A stretch of DNA of 7,221 nt from Chloroflexota bacterium (GCA_030550075.1 JAUQQB010000140.1:1-7221), one strand, 5' to 3'. Shown: positions 1 to 6,474, counted from the stretch's first letter. Numbers and translations: made by a program. The notes: generated by a model from the letters alone, not told the origin.

Positions 1-133
1 TTCGCATGGATTGGAGTACCCTGTCTGGAAGGGTCTGGTCTGAAAAGCTTATCGTTAGGTTTTTTAAAGCATCTGTGGTTTGTTATATCATGGAAAAGAG
101 TGCATAGGAGGCCATCCCCCGGGGAGGGCTGTC
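1..133. other. Upstream flank, no assignable gene
   Basis: Two + strand frames could carry the tail of an upstream gene, one stopping at TGA 41-43 and one at TAG 105-107. Neither gives a recognisable peptide. A run of six T at 60-65 has no GC-rich stem before it, so it is not a convincing terminator. An AT-rich stretch at 83-89 (TTATATC) could be a -10 box for the gene at 134, but no good -35 lies at the proper distance. An AGGAGG at 106-111 is too far from the chosen start at 134 to serve it. Confidence 0.3.
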
Positions 134-949
134 GTGAACTCAAAAAACGAAAAAACATTGCCGCTGGGATTGCAAATGCTGGGTCCAGCGTTGATGGTGC
201 TCGGGGTGATGTTGCCGTGGGGCGCATTCCCTGAAGCGCAGGGCCTGGATCGTTGGGGGCTCGTTGTTCTCCTCGTCGGGGTTCCTGCCCTGTTGCTGCC
301 ATGGGCGGCCCGCGAGACCGTTGCGGCCCATCGGATCCTGGCGGGCCTGGCGCTGATTGCGGCGATCGGCGCTCTCGGGGGATGGATGGCCGCTTGGCAG
401 ACGATTTCAGCAGCCATTCCAGACCCGGTGACCCGAGTCGGGAAGGGTCCTCTTTTCACCCTGGCCGGTGTGGCTCTCACATGGGCTACCCTTCCGGGGC
501 CACTCAGGGGCTGGCATCGAGTGCTGGCGGTCGGAGGGGGGTTCGGGTTGATGCTCGCCATCGCTATGCTGATGTCCGCCTGGCTTTCCGCCGAAAAGGA
601 AGCCTCGGCGGCGATGGGAGGCGCTGCCCTCGCTCCGGTGAGGACACCGTGGATCATGATCGAGGTTCGCCCCTCGTCGGAAACCCCAGCAATGCGCCGT
701 GTAGAACAAGAACAGCCCTCGCCAGCGATGCCCACTGCAACCCCCCTGCCGTTTTCTTATTCAGGTTCAGAAACAGGCCCGGAGCCCGGCGGCTTCAGCT
801 CTCCGGAGCCTGCAATGGCCACTCCGGAGGATAAGGCTCTGGAAACTCCATCGCCTCTACCGCCCACACTGGCGCCCACGGCAACGGTTCCGCCGCTGTC
901 TCCCCCATCGCCCTCACCGACGCCCCCGCCATCGCCATTAAGCCCATAA
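134..949 (+). CDS. Five-helix membrane protein with Pro/Ser/Thr-rich C-terminal tail
   Basis: Family not recognised. From the GTG at 134 the protein has 271 residues. Five hydrophobic segments are visible at about residues 12-30, 41-58, 66-88, 105-121 and 129-151. The first ends in LPWG, a pattern common at helix ends in small prokaryotic membrane proteins. After residue 155 the chain is low complexity, and the last 80 or so residues are dominated by Pro, Ser and Thr, ending in a TPPPSPLSP-like run. With an odd number of helices and a charged N-terminus (NSKNEK) inside, the tail would lie outside the membrane, perhaps as a wall-spanning stalk or O-glycosylated segment; this is inference. I chose GTG 134 because GGGGAGGG at 121-128 is about 6 nt upstream; the longer in-frame TTG at 80 has no comparable ribosome site. 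It lies 58 bp before moxR and is probably co-transcribed with it. Confidence 0.8.
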   Translation: MNSKNEKTLPLGLQMLGPALMVLGVMLPWGAFPEAQGLDRWGLVVLLVGVPALLLPWAARETVAAHRILAGLALIAAIGALGGWMAAWQTISAAIPDPVTRVGKGPLFTLAGVALTWATLPGPLRGWHRVLAVGGGFGLMLAIAMLMSAWLSAEKEASAAMGGAALAPVRTPWIMIEVRPSSETPAMRRVEQEQPSPAMPTATPLPFSYSGSETGPEPGGFSSPEPAMATPEDKALETPSPLPPTLAPTATVPPLSPPSPSPTPPPSPLSP

Positions 950-956
950 CGAAGCG

Positions 957-984
957 TCCGCCTGTGGATCCACAGGCAGGCGGA
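957..984. promoter_or_regulatory. Palindrome between the membrane gene and moxR
   Basis: GCCTGTGGATCCACAGGC at 960-977 is a perfect 18-bp palindrome. An alternative outer stem pairs TCCGCC (957-962) with GGCGGA (979-984). No T-run follows, so it is a poor intrinsic terminator. It ends 10 bp before the moxR Shine-Dalgarno sequence (995-1000). It could be an operator for a dimeric regulator or a hairpin acting on mRNA stability or moxR translation; the sequence alone does not decide. Confidence 0.45.
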
Positions 985-1007
985 TGACTCTGAGAGGAGG
1001 TCCTGGA

Positions 1008-1958
1008 ATGACCGGATTTGCCCAGGATGTAGCCCGTCGCCTGGTCGAGAACATCGAGCGGGTGATCTTTGGGAAGCGGGATGCGGTGGAGCTGGCGGTG
1101 ATCGGCTTGCTGGCTCAGGGCCATCTTCTGATCGAGGATGTGCCCGGGGTAGGGAAGACCATGCTGGCCAAGGCAATGGCGCGCTCCATCGGAGGAACCT
1201 TCCGTCGAATTCAGTTCACCCCTGATATGCTTCCCAGCGATATCACCGGCGTTTCGATCTTCAATCCCGGGACCCGCGCCTTCGAGTTCCGCCCCGGGCC
1301 TATTATGGCGAACATCGTTCTGGCGGATGAAATCAATCGCGCTACCCCAAAGACCCAGGCTGCACTGCTGGAGGCGATGGAAGAACGCCAGGTCAGCGTG
1401 GATGGCGTGACATATACCCTTCCTCAGCCTTTCCTGGTGCTGGCCACTCAGAACCCTATCGAATACGAGGGGACGTTCCCGCTGCCGGAGGCGGAGCTGG
1501 ATCGTTTTATGCTGAGGATCCGCCTGGGTTATCCTTCCCGAAAGGATGAACTGGCCATCCTGGAGGCCCAACAATTCCGTCATCCGATTGAGACGCTGGA
1601 GCAGACCGTGCAGTTGGAGGAGTTGCACCGGGCTCAGGAGGAGATCCGGGGTGTTCATGTGTCGGCCGAGATCAAGGGTTATCTCCTGGAGATCGTGGAG
1701 CGAACGCGGGAGCATCCCGATATTTACCTGGGGGCTAGTCCACGGGGCGCTCTGGCGCTGTTCCGAACCGCTCAGGCTCGAGCGGTCTTGCGAGGGCGAG
1801 ATTATGTGCTCCCGGATGATGTGAAGGTGCTGGTTCAGCCGTGCCTGGCCCACCGGCTCATCCTGAATCCAGAGGCCCGGATGCGAGACATTACTCCAGA
1901 GCAGGTCCTGACCGAAATCATAAACCGGATCCCGGTGCCAGGCGCTGCCCTTGCTTGA
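1008..1958 (+). CDS. MoxR-family AAA+ ATPase
   Basis: A MoxR-type AAA+ ATPase of 316 residues, a normal length for the family. Visible motifs in order: Walker A DVPGVGKT at 44-51; the MoxR-typical TPDMLPSDITG at 71-81; Walker B VLADEIN at 104-110 followed by RATPKTQAALLEAMEE; sensor 1 in LATQNPIEYEGT with Asn149; then LPEAELDRF, and the sensor 2 segment ASPRGAL with Arg246. All key nucleotide-binding residues are intact. Family members are cytosolic ring ATPases that act as chaperones, helping assemble or activate partner complexes, often through proteins with von Willebrand A domains. Those partners (DUF58, VWA) usually follow moxR directly but are absent here; the gene is followed by a strong hairpin. 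I chose ATG 1008 over ATG 984 because AGGAGG at 995-1000 is 7 nt upstream, and 984 lies inside the palindrome. Family call is firm; the target is unknown. Confidence 0.96.
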   Translation: MTGFAQDVARRLVENIERVIFGKRDAVELAVIGLLAQGHLLIEDVPGVGKTMLAKAMARSIGGTFRRIQFTPDMLPSDITGVSIFNPGTRAFEFRPGPIMANIVLADEINRATPKTQAALLEAMEERQVSVDGVTYTLPQPFLVLATQNPIEYEGTFPLPEAELDRFMLRIRLGYPSRKDELAILEAQQFRHPIETLEQTVQLEELHRAQEEIRGVHVSAEIKGYLLEIVERTREHPDIYLGASPRGALALFRTAQARAVLRGRDYVLPDDVKVLVQPCLAHRLILNPEARMRDITPEQVLTEIINRIPVPGAALA

Positions 1959-1969
1959 TCGCTTATTTG

Positions 1970-2005
1970 AAAAGTGGGGGCGAAAATTTTTTCGCCCCCA
2001 CTTTT
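1970..2005. terminator. Perfect 17-bp hairpin after moxR, likely bidirectional terminator and repeat copy
   Basis: Arms 1970-1986 (AAAAGTGGGGGCGAAAA) and 1989-2005 are perfect reverse complements across a 2-nt centre. The GC-rich stem begins with four A and ends with four T, so it can form an intrinsic terminator in either direction, starting 11 nt after the moxR stop. The central 22 bp (1977-1998) is identical to the middle of the palindrome at 6322-6365, so this is also a copy of a dispersed palindromic repeat. Confidence 0.75.
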
Positions 2006-2067
2006 GCCACCCCGGGGGTCCGAACGTCTTTCTGGGCATCGGACTCCATCGTGCGGAGGGCCCTCAT

Positions 2068-2096
2068 TTGTAAGCAGGTGTAAAAACTCTTATACT
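2068..2096 (+). promoter_or_regulatory. Sigma70-like promoter for the DUF6754-containing unit
   Basis: TTGTAA at 2068-2073 and TATACT at 2091-2096 are separated by 17 nt, near-consensus -35 and -10 boxes with ideal spacing. Transcription would start near 2103, giving a leader of about 26 nt before ATG 2129. It lies between the moxR hairpin and the 73-aa gene, where a new transcript would be expected. A 10-bp palindrome GAGGGCCCTC (2056-2065) sits two bases upstream of the -35 box and could be an operator. Confidence 0.6.
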
Positions 2097-2128
2097 CAAA
2101 TCAAGCCACCACTGTGGAGTTCAGCGGG

Positions 2129-2350
2129 ATGGGACAGCACATGAATGAGGCGGAAAGCGCTCGGTATGGAAATATGGCCTTCCCAGTGGATCTCGACTGG
2201 ATCTTGGAGGCTATCGCGCCGCTTCGGTTTCCCATGGCCCAGGGATTGTGGCTTTTACGCCCTTGGTTGGGGCCTGAACGGGTTGCCCGCTGGGTGGCGG
2301 ATCTGGAGGGCACCTCCGGGGTCCGGGATACTAAGGAGAGTTCCCTATGA
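2129..2350 (+). CDS. Small protein of unknown function (73 aa)
   Basis: Not recognised. The 73-residue product contains an amphipathic middle part (about residues 20-60, including DWILEAIAPLRF and GPERVARWVADLEG) and no clear membrane helix, so it is probably cytosolic or peripherally membrane-bound. The start at ATG 2129 has GGAG at 2116-2119 upstream with a 9-nt spacer. A GTG at 2114 and an ATG at 2141 are in-frame alternatives. It is the first gene after the promoter at 2068-2096, and its TGA overlaps the ATG of the DUF6754-like gene by 4 nt (ATGA at 2347-2350), which argues that it is translated and coupled to that gene. It may be a small partner or regulatory subunit of the neighbour; that is inference from position only. 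Confidence 0.65.
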   Translation: MGQHMNEAESARYGNMAFPVDLDWILEAIAPLRFPMAQGLWLLRPWLGPERVARWVADLEGTSGVRDTKESSL

Positions 2351-3075
2351 TGGGTGGATGGCTGCTCCCCTTCTTTGTTCTGCTAACGCTTCTGGCTGTT
2401 CGGATGGCCCGGCGGATTCAGAGTCCGCCCCGCGAGCTGGAGCCTTTTCAGAGAATCCCCCGACAGGTCGGGTGGGCTCTGGAGACCGGACAGCCGCTCC
2501 ACCTCGCCCTGGGCTCCGGAGGGTTAATCGGCAATGAAACTGCGTTAACGCTGAGCGGCGGGCGGATCCTGGGGCCCCTGGCGCAGGATAGCGCGGCCGG
2601 AGAGGTCTTTCCCTTTGTGACCGTGGCAGATCCAGTCGCGTTGCTTTACGCCCGACATGTGCTCCAGGACGCTTGCCAGCGCCAGGGCATTCCCTCCGCC
2701 CTGCCTCTGGATCGCGTATGGTGGGCTGGCGCCAGCCCCATGGCCTACGCAGCAGGCCTTACGCTTCTGCTGGGCACGCAACCGATGGCGACCAACATCA
2801 TGAGCGGCCTGTTTCGGGAAGAGGCAGTGCTGGCGGGGGAGATCGGTCAGCGATATGGAGCCCGTTCGATCTTCGCGATGCCTGACCCAAGCGGAGCCGC
2901 CGTGTTGTGGTCCTTTGATCCCGCTCTGGCCGTTGGCGAGGAAGCCTTCGTAGCCTCCTCCCAGAGGGAGATCCCTGGGCGTCCATCGGCCCTCCTTCTG
3001 ACCCATGATCTGATCCGCTGGTTGCTGATCGTGCTCCTGCTGATCACAGCTCTGGGATTTGTTCTGCGTGGTTAA
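2347..3075 (+). CDS. DUF6754-like membrane-anchored protein
   Basis: 242 residues, resembling from memory the DUF6754 family found mainly in Chloroflexota; function unknown. An N-terminal helix (about 4-19) ends in RMARR, which places the following domain in the cytoplasm; a C-terminal helix lies at about 223-240. The soluble domain between them carries features I associate with the family: ETGQPLHL (46-53), an ADPVALLYARHVL segment (94-106), MAYAAG (132-137), MSGLFREEAVLAGEIG (152-167) and VGEEAFVASS (196-205). No catalytic motif of a known enzyme is visible. Translation is probably coupled to the 73-aa gene through the 4-nt overlap, and AAGGAG at 2333-2338 lies 8 nt before the ATG. The next gene begins 13 bp after the stop, so the three genes form an operon. 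The coding call is firm; the family name rests on recall. Confidence 0.85.
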   Translation: MMGGWLLPFFVLLTLLAVRMARRIQSPPRELEPFQRIPRQVGWALETGQPLHLALGSGGLIGNETALTLSGGRILGPLAQDSAAGEVFPFVTVADPVALLYARHVLQDACQRQGIPSALPLDRVWWAGASPMAYAAGLTLLLGTQPMATNIMSGLFREEAVLAGEIGQRYGARSIFAMPDPSGAAVLWSFDPALAVGEEAFVASSQREIPGRPSALLLTHDLIRWLLIVLLLITALGFVLRG

Positions 3076-3088
3076 AGGAGGAATCTGG

Positions 3089-3712
3089 ATGTTTCGACGC
3101 GCGTTGCCGACTGGCCTTTTGAGCTTGGTCATTTTCCTGGCCCTGTTGCCCTATGTGTGGCCTCAGCCGGCCCTTCGTCAGAGCTTAACCGAACTGGGCT
3201 CCACCCTTCTGGCTTATGCAGCGGTAGTCAGCTTCTTCTCTTTTCTGGAGGCTCATTTTCACCGAGTCGGAGCCCGCGCAGAGGGCTGGCCATATAGCTT
3301 GGTGACCGCGCTCGCGGCTCTGGCGGTCCTGTTGCTTTCTCTTATGGAAGGCTGGCTCAGAGGGAATGGCCTCGCTGGGCCCTGGACCAGCTGGCTTTAC
3401 CAATATGGATTGTTGCCCTTAGAGGCCTCCGTAGGAGCTTTGTTGCCCTTCTTTATGGTCCTTGCCCTCTGGCGTCTGCTGCGCACTCGTCGTTCCATAT
3501 ACATTCTTCTTTTTGTCGCGGGCGTTCTGATCACACTCATCATCCATTCAAGTGGAACCCTTCTTCCCACCATGTTCGGTTCTTTTTATGAAACCCTTTT
3601 ATCTCCACTGGCCACCGGCGGGATCCGTGGGATCCTAATCGGGGTGACGATTGGTGTGGTGGTGATGGTGGTGCGGACCTTTCTATGGATGGACCGACCG
3701 CTGAGTCGTTGA
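3089..3712 (+). CDS. Six-helix integral membrane protein, DUF6754-associated
   Basis: 207 residues with six hydrophobic segments at about 7-24, 34-54, 68-88, 108-130, 136-153 and 179-199, and positive charge at RTRR (132-135), so both termini are probably inside. It ends in a conserved-looking block, GGIRGILIGVTIGV (177-190) followed by MDRPLSR. This resembles uncharacterised Chloroflexota membrane proteins that I recall beside DUF6754 genes and that end in a similar G-R-G-x-L-x-G...DRP motif. No transporter or enzyme signature is seen. The start at ATG 3089 has AAAGGAGG (3074-3081) 7 nt upstream; the longer in-frame TTG at 3059 would overlap the previous gene and has no such site. The ribosome site overlaps the stop codon of the previous gene, indicating tight operon organisation. 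It is probably a membrane subunit of the same complex (inference). Confidence 0.82.
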   Translation: MFRRALPTGLLSLVIFLALLPYVWPQPALRQSLTELGSTLLAYAAVVSFFSFLEAHFHRVGARAEGWPYSLVTALAALAVLLLSLMEGWLRGNGLAGPWTSWLYQYGLLPLEASVGALLPFFMVLALWRLLRTRRSIYILLFVAGVLITLIIHSSGTLLPTMFGSFYETLLSPLATGGIRGILIGVTIGVVVMVVRTFLWMDRPLSR

Positions 3713-3815
3713 AGGAGAGCGCTCCTCGCGCGACAAAGCCGCACGAGGTGAGGGATTCCTCCCACCGTGCGGTAGCTTCATCGTAAACAGAGTTCATCGC
3801 TACCCGGAGAGACTA
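3713..3815 (+). other. Possible structured leader before the zinc-ribbon gene
   Basis: Several stems can form on the + strand RNA. AGGAG/CTCCT pairs at 3713-3726. CCTCG (3724-3728) could instead pair with CGAGG (3744-3748). A longer hairpin closes with CCGCAC (3739-3744) and GTGCGG (3767-3772) and has an inner GGTGAGG/CCT..CACC stem. GGTAGC (3771-3776) pairs with GCTACC (3799-3804), overlapping the preceding stem by two bases. TTCATCG occurs twice in direct orientation (3777-3783 and 3793-3799). There is no T-run. Competing stems suggest an attenuator-like leader, but GC-rich DNA produces stems by chance and no known riboswitch class is matched. Confidence 0.3.
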
Positions 3816-3857
3816 TTGGAGGGGCCGGATTCCTGGGAAAATCCGGGGAGGTTTGGG

Positions 3858-6137
3858 ATGAAATCCTGTCCGGTTTGTGGGGCTCCTAATCCGGATGATC
3901 AAAGAATCTGTGAGCAGTGCGGCACCCGCCTGGTTTCCCTCTCCGAAGTGGAGGGGGAAGTCTTATGCTCAGTCTGCGGCTATCGGAATCCCTCCGGGAC
4001 GATCTTCTGTGAGCAATGCGGTGCCCGCCTCGAATCCGAAGCCACCCAGGGGGCTGAGGAGGCTTCCATCGAAGAGGCCCCCGAAACCGTTGAAGTCGAG
4101 CCAGATTGGGTTGCGACGCTAGAGGCGCTTTTCCCGGAGATCCCTTCGGAGGCACAGCCTCCCACCTCGGAGACCATACCTGCAGAGGCTGGCAAGGGAG
4201 AGGGGATCGCCCCCCCATCACTTGTTGAGGAAGAAAAACCGCCCAGCGCGGAGGCTGCTTTCCCCGCACCGTGGGAATGGCTGGAGGAAAAGGAATCCGC
4301 TCCGCCGTCCTCGGAGCTTGCCCCCTGGATATCACCGGTGGAGCAGATCCCCCTGACTTTTGAACCGGAGAGTTCCCCGGAAGAAACGCCTCTTCCTTCT
4401 TTCGAGGGCGTTCTACCGGAGATTGCCGAACTATGGCCTCCGACAGAGTCCATAGAAGAAGCATCCGGATCCTTCCCATTTCCTGGCGTTTTGCCCCCTC
4501 GAGAAGGTGAGGAGATGCCCTGGCCTTCCGAAGGCGAGGGGCCCCTGTCGTTTCCCTGGATGGCAACGGCCGGCGAGGTGCCGGAACAGGGCCCCGAAGT
4601 TTCCTTTCCAGGGACCGCGTCGTTTGTCGAAGGGCCTTCAGAGTTGGAAGTGGAAGCTTCACCTCCTTCCCAAGCGGTCCCCCCTTCAGAATTTCCCTCC
4701 GAGATGACAGAGGAGACCGAAGGAGTGTTTCTACCTGGGCCAGGAGCAGAGGAAATTCCAGAGTGGTTGAGGGGATTGGAAGCAAGGGGGAAGACTCCGG
4801 AGGAAGCTGCACCTGAAACACCCTATGAGCCTTTTGAAGCATGGAAGCCTGAGGAGATCCCTCTGACGGCGCTGGGGATCCCGGCGGGGGAGGAGTTACC
4901 GGCGCAGGCGAGCGCTTTCCTGATTCAGGAGGAGCTAACCGCAGAAGCCCCTTCGGTGCCCACCGAAGTTCCACCTTTCACGGATTTGGAAGCCGTGCTT
5001 GCCGAGATGCCGGAGTGGCTACAGACCCTCCAGCCGGTTCCAGAAGAAGAGGGCCAGGCTCCTTCTGAAGCGATCCCAGCCATTGAGCCAGCGGTAGTGG
5101 AGACCCAGGGGCCGCTGGCCGGTCTAATCGATGTGCTGCCTCTGAACCTGCGACTGGCGGAGGTCCAAGGGCCGGCCGCCCGGCTGCGAGCCGAACCGGC
5201 TTCTGACCTTCTGACTCGAGCCCAGGCGTGGCAGAGCCTGCTGAATCAGGGCTTGAATTTCCTCCTTGGGGAACGGGCAGTGGAGCCCGCTCCGGCCGGC
5301 CTGGGGGCCGCTCTGGAACGTTGGTTACTCTTCGCCCTCCTCGCAGGCGCGTTGATCTTGGGGCTCTACTGGCCATTGCCATTCTTCCAGCCTGCGCTCC
5401 TGGTGCCTCCCAGGGATTTCTTGGCCCGGCTGGATCAGGTGCCCTCCGGGGGCATCGCCCTGGTGGCGGTGGATTATGGACCGGATCGAGCGGCGGAGCT
5501 GGAGTTCTATCTCCAGCGGATCCTTGAGCGGCTCACCATCCGCGGGGTTCGAGTGTTGACGGTGAGCCTTTCCCCCTGGGGAGCCGCTCAGGCGGCTCAG
5601 ATGGTTCAAACGCGCCCGGATTACGGAGAGCGGGTGGTCCATCTGGGATACTATCCAGGGCAGGAAGTGGGGGTGGCCCGTCTGCTCACCCGTGCGCTCG
5701 GCCAGTTGGGGGTCGATTATCGTGGGCAGCCGTTGCAGGGGCTTCCGCTCGCCCGGGATTTTGGGGAAGATCCCCTGGCCACCCGGTTGAGTCTGGTGGT
5801 CCTGATCACCGGATCGCCCGATGCCTTGCGGGGGTGGATTCAGCAGGCGCAGGGAGTTCTCTCTCCGGAAGTGCCGATGGTCGCCGCGGTCGGTGCGAAC
5901 TTGGGGCCCTACGTGGCCCCTTATCGGGAGAGCGGTCAGCTGCACGCAGTCGCCATCGGCCTGCGGGACGCCTTGCTGCTGGACGGGCCGGCTCCGGAGG
6001 GCAGTCCGGCTTTCTTCGATCTCCAGGCGCAGACCAGTATTCAGGTGTTTATCATTGCGCTCATTGGCGTGGGGTTAGTGATCCGTCTCTTTCGAAGCCC
6101 GAGGAGGGGTAGGCATAGCTTAATCCGGGGACAGTAA
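3858..6137 (+). CDS. Double zinc-ribbon protein with long acidic linker and two-TM outer domain
   Basis: 759 residues in four parts. (1) Two C4 zinc ribbons, C4-C7-C18-C21 and C37-C40-C51-C54, both CxxC-X10-CxxC. (2) About residues 58-430, a low-complexity Glu/Pro/Ser linker, very acidic and probably disordered, with short PEWL motifs at 301-304 and 385-388 and a related PWEWL at 138-142. (3) A more ordered, Arg-containing segment up to a first membrane helix at about 489-510. (4) A mixed alpha/beta, Rossmann-like region (about 511-726; strands such as IALVAVDYGP, VRVLTVSLSP, LSLVVLITG) closed by a second helix at 727-747 and a basic RSPRRGRH tail. The positive-inside rule puts the ribbons and tail in the cytoplasm and region 4 outside. 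Start ATG 3858 has GGGGAGG (3845-3851) 6 nt upstream and gives the usual MKxCPxCG opening; TTG 3816 is less likely. Function unknown; the C-terminal half resembles Chloroflexota proteins I recall near DUF6754 genes. Confidence 0.9.
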   Translation: MKSCPVCGAPNPDDQRICEQCGTRLVSLSEVEGEVLCSVCGYRNPSGTIFCEQCGARLESEATQGAEEASIEEAPETVEVEPDWVATLEALFPEIPSEAQPPTSETIPAEAGKGEGIAPPSLVEEEKPPSAEAAFPAPWEWLEEKESAPPSSELAPWISPVEQIPLTFEPESSPEETPLPSFEGVLPEIAELWPPTESIEEASGSFPFPGVLPPREGEEMPWPSEGEGPLSFPWMATAGEVPEQGPEVSFPGTASFVEGPSELEVEASPPSQAVPPSEFPSEMTEETEGVFLPGPGAEEIPEWLRGLEARGKTPEEAAPETPYEPFEAWKPEEIPLTALGIPAGEELPAQASAFLIQEELTAEAPSVPTEVPPFTDLEAVLAEMPEWLQTLQPVPEEEGQAPSEAIPAIEPAVVETQGPLAGLIDVLPLNLRLAEVQGPAARLRAEPASDLLTRAQAWQSLLNQGLNFLLGERAVEPAPAGLGAALERWLLFALLAGALILGLYWPLPFFQPALLVPPRDFLARLDQVPSGGIALVAVDYGPDRAAELEFYLQRILERLTIRGVRVLTVSLSPWGAAQAAQMVQTRPDYGERVVHLGYYPGQEVGVARLLTRALGQLGVDYRGQPLQGLPLARDFGEDPLATRLSLVVLITGSPDALRGWIQQAQGVLSPEVPMVAAVGANLGPYVAPYRESGQLHAVAIGLRDALLLDGPAPEGSPAFFDLQAQTSIQVFIIALIGVGLVIRLFRSPRRGRHSLIRGQ

Positions 6138-6321
6138 AGTGGGAAGTAGGATCCTATCCTTTCATAACATGAGGCTCATGTCGGCTTTGAGGTGAAGGGA
6201 GGCTTCCCTCCAGGCCCCTGACTTCCGAATGATCGGATCGCTGGGCCTCGATCCCGAGTTCATCATCCCTCCGAATCCGAGAGGGCGCCCCTTCACCCCC
6301 AAACCGGCAGGAACTGAAAGG

Positions 6322-6365
6322 TTTCCCCGGTAGGGGCGAAAATTTTTTCGCCCCTACCGGGGAAA
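6322..6365. repeat. Perfect 21-bp-arm palindrome at the MITE centre
   Basis: Arms 6322-6342 and 6345-6365 are perfect reverse complements around a 2-nt TT centre. The left arm begins TTTCCCCGGTAGG and ends GGGGCGAAAA. The middle 22 bp (6333-6354) is identical to 1977-1998 downstream of moxR, while the outer arms differ in sequence but stay self-complementary. The centre of this palindrome (6343/6344) is within 2 bp of the midpoint of the whole element. As RNA or cruciform DNA it would be very stable; it may terminate transcription arriving from the upstream gene, although it lacks a T-tail outside the stem. Confidence 0.85.
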
Positions 6366-6453
6366 TGGTTGACGGCCTCCTCAAAAGATCTCGAGCTCCG
6401 GGCCATCCTCCCTGGAATCCGCAGGGGGATGCCCGTTCGCCCTAAAACCGATA

Positions 6454-6474
6454 GGAGCCCAAATTTTTCGCCCT
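6454..6474. repeat. Degraded copy of the palindrome core
   Basis: The segment from GGAGCCCAAA (6454-6463) through TTTTTCGCCCT (6464-6474) matches the palindrome core with several substitutions and one lost T, and no longer forms a perfect hairpin. The octamer TTCGCCCT occurs here at 6467-6474 and again at 6436-6443. This suggests earlier insertion or duplication of the same palindromic unit inside the element, followed by decay. Confidence 0.5.

Noticed and set aside
80..133. Longer first gene starting at TTG 80
   Set aside because: No suitable ribosome site for TTG 80, and the extra residues are unlike the rest of the protein; GTG 134 has a well-spaced GGGGAGGG.
795..2039. Long open frame on the minus strand covering moxR (414 codons)
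   Set aside because: It lies antisense to a clear MoxR gene with intact motifs; its translation is Gln/His/Arg-rich with no recognisable domain, as expected for a mirror of GC-rich coding sequence.
2018..2044. Inverted repeat GTCCGA...TCGGAC with a 15-nt loop
   Set aside because: Six-base arms with a long loop are expected by chance in GC-rich DNA and lie in a spot already served by a stronger hairpin.
3731..3804. Possible c-di-GMP-I (GEMM) riboswitch suggested by GACAAAGCC
   Set aside because: The upstream GGGCAAA-type block and the tetraloop/receptor arrangement of that class are missing; only a short string is similar.
3886..4974. Minus-strand open frame of 362 codons
   Set aside because: It is the antisense of the Glu/Pro-rich linker; the biased composition of the linker removes stop codons on the other strand. 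No domain or ribosome site supports it.
6369..6397. TTGACG as a -35 box for the last gene
   Set aside because: No acceptable -10 hexamer occurs 16-18 nt downstream.
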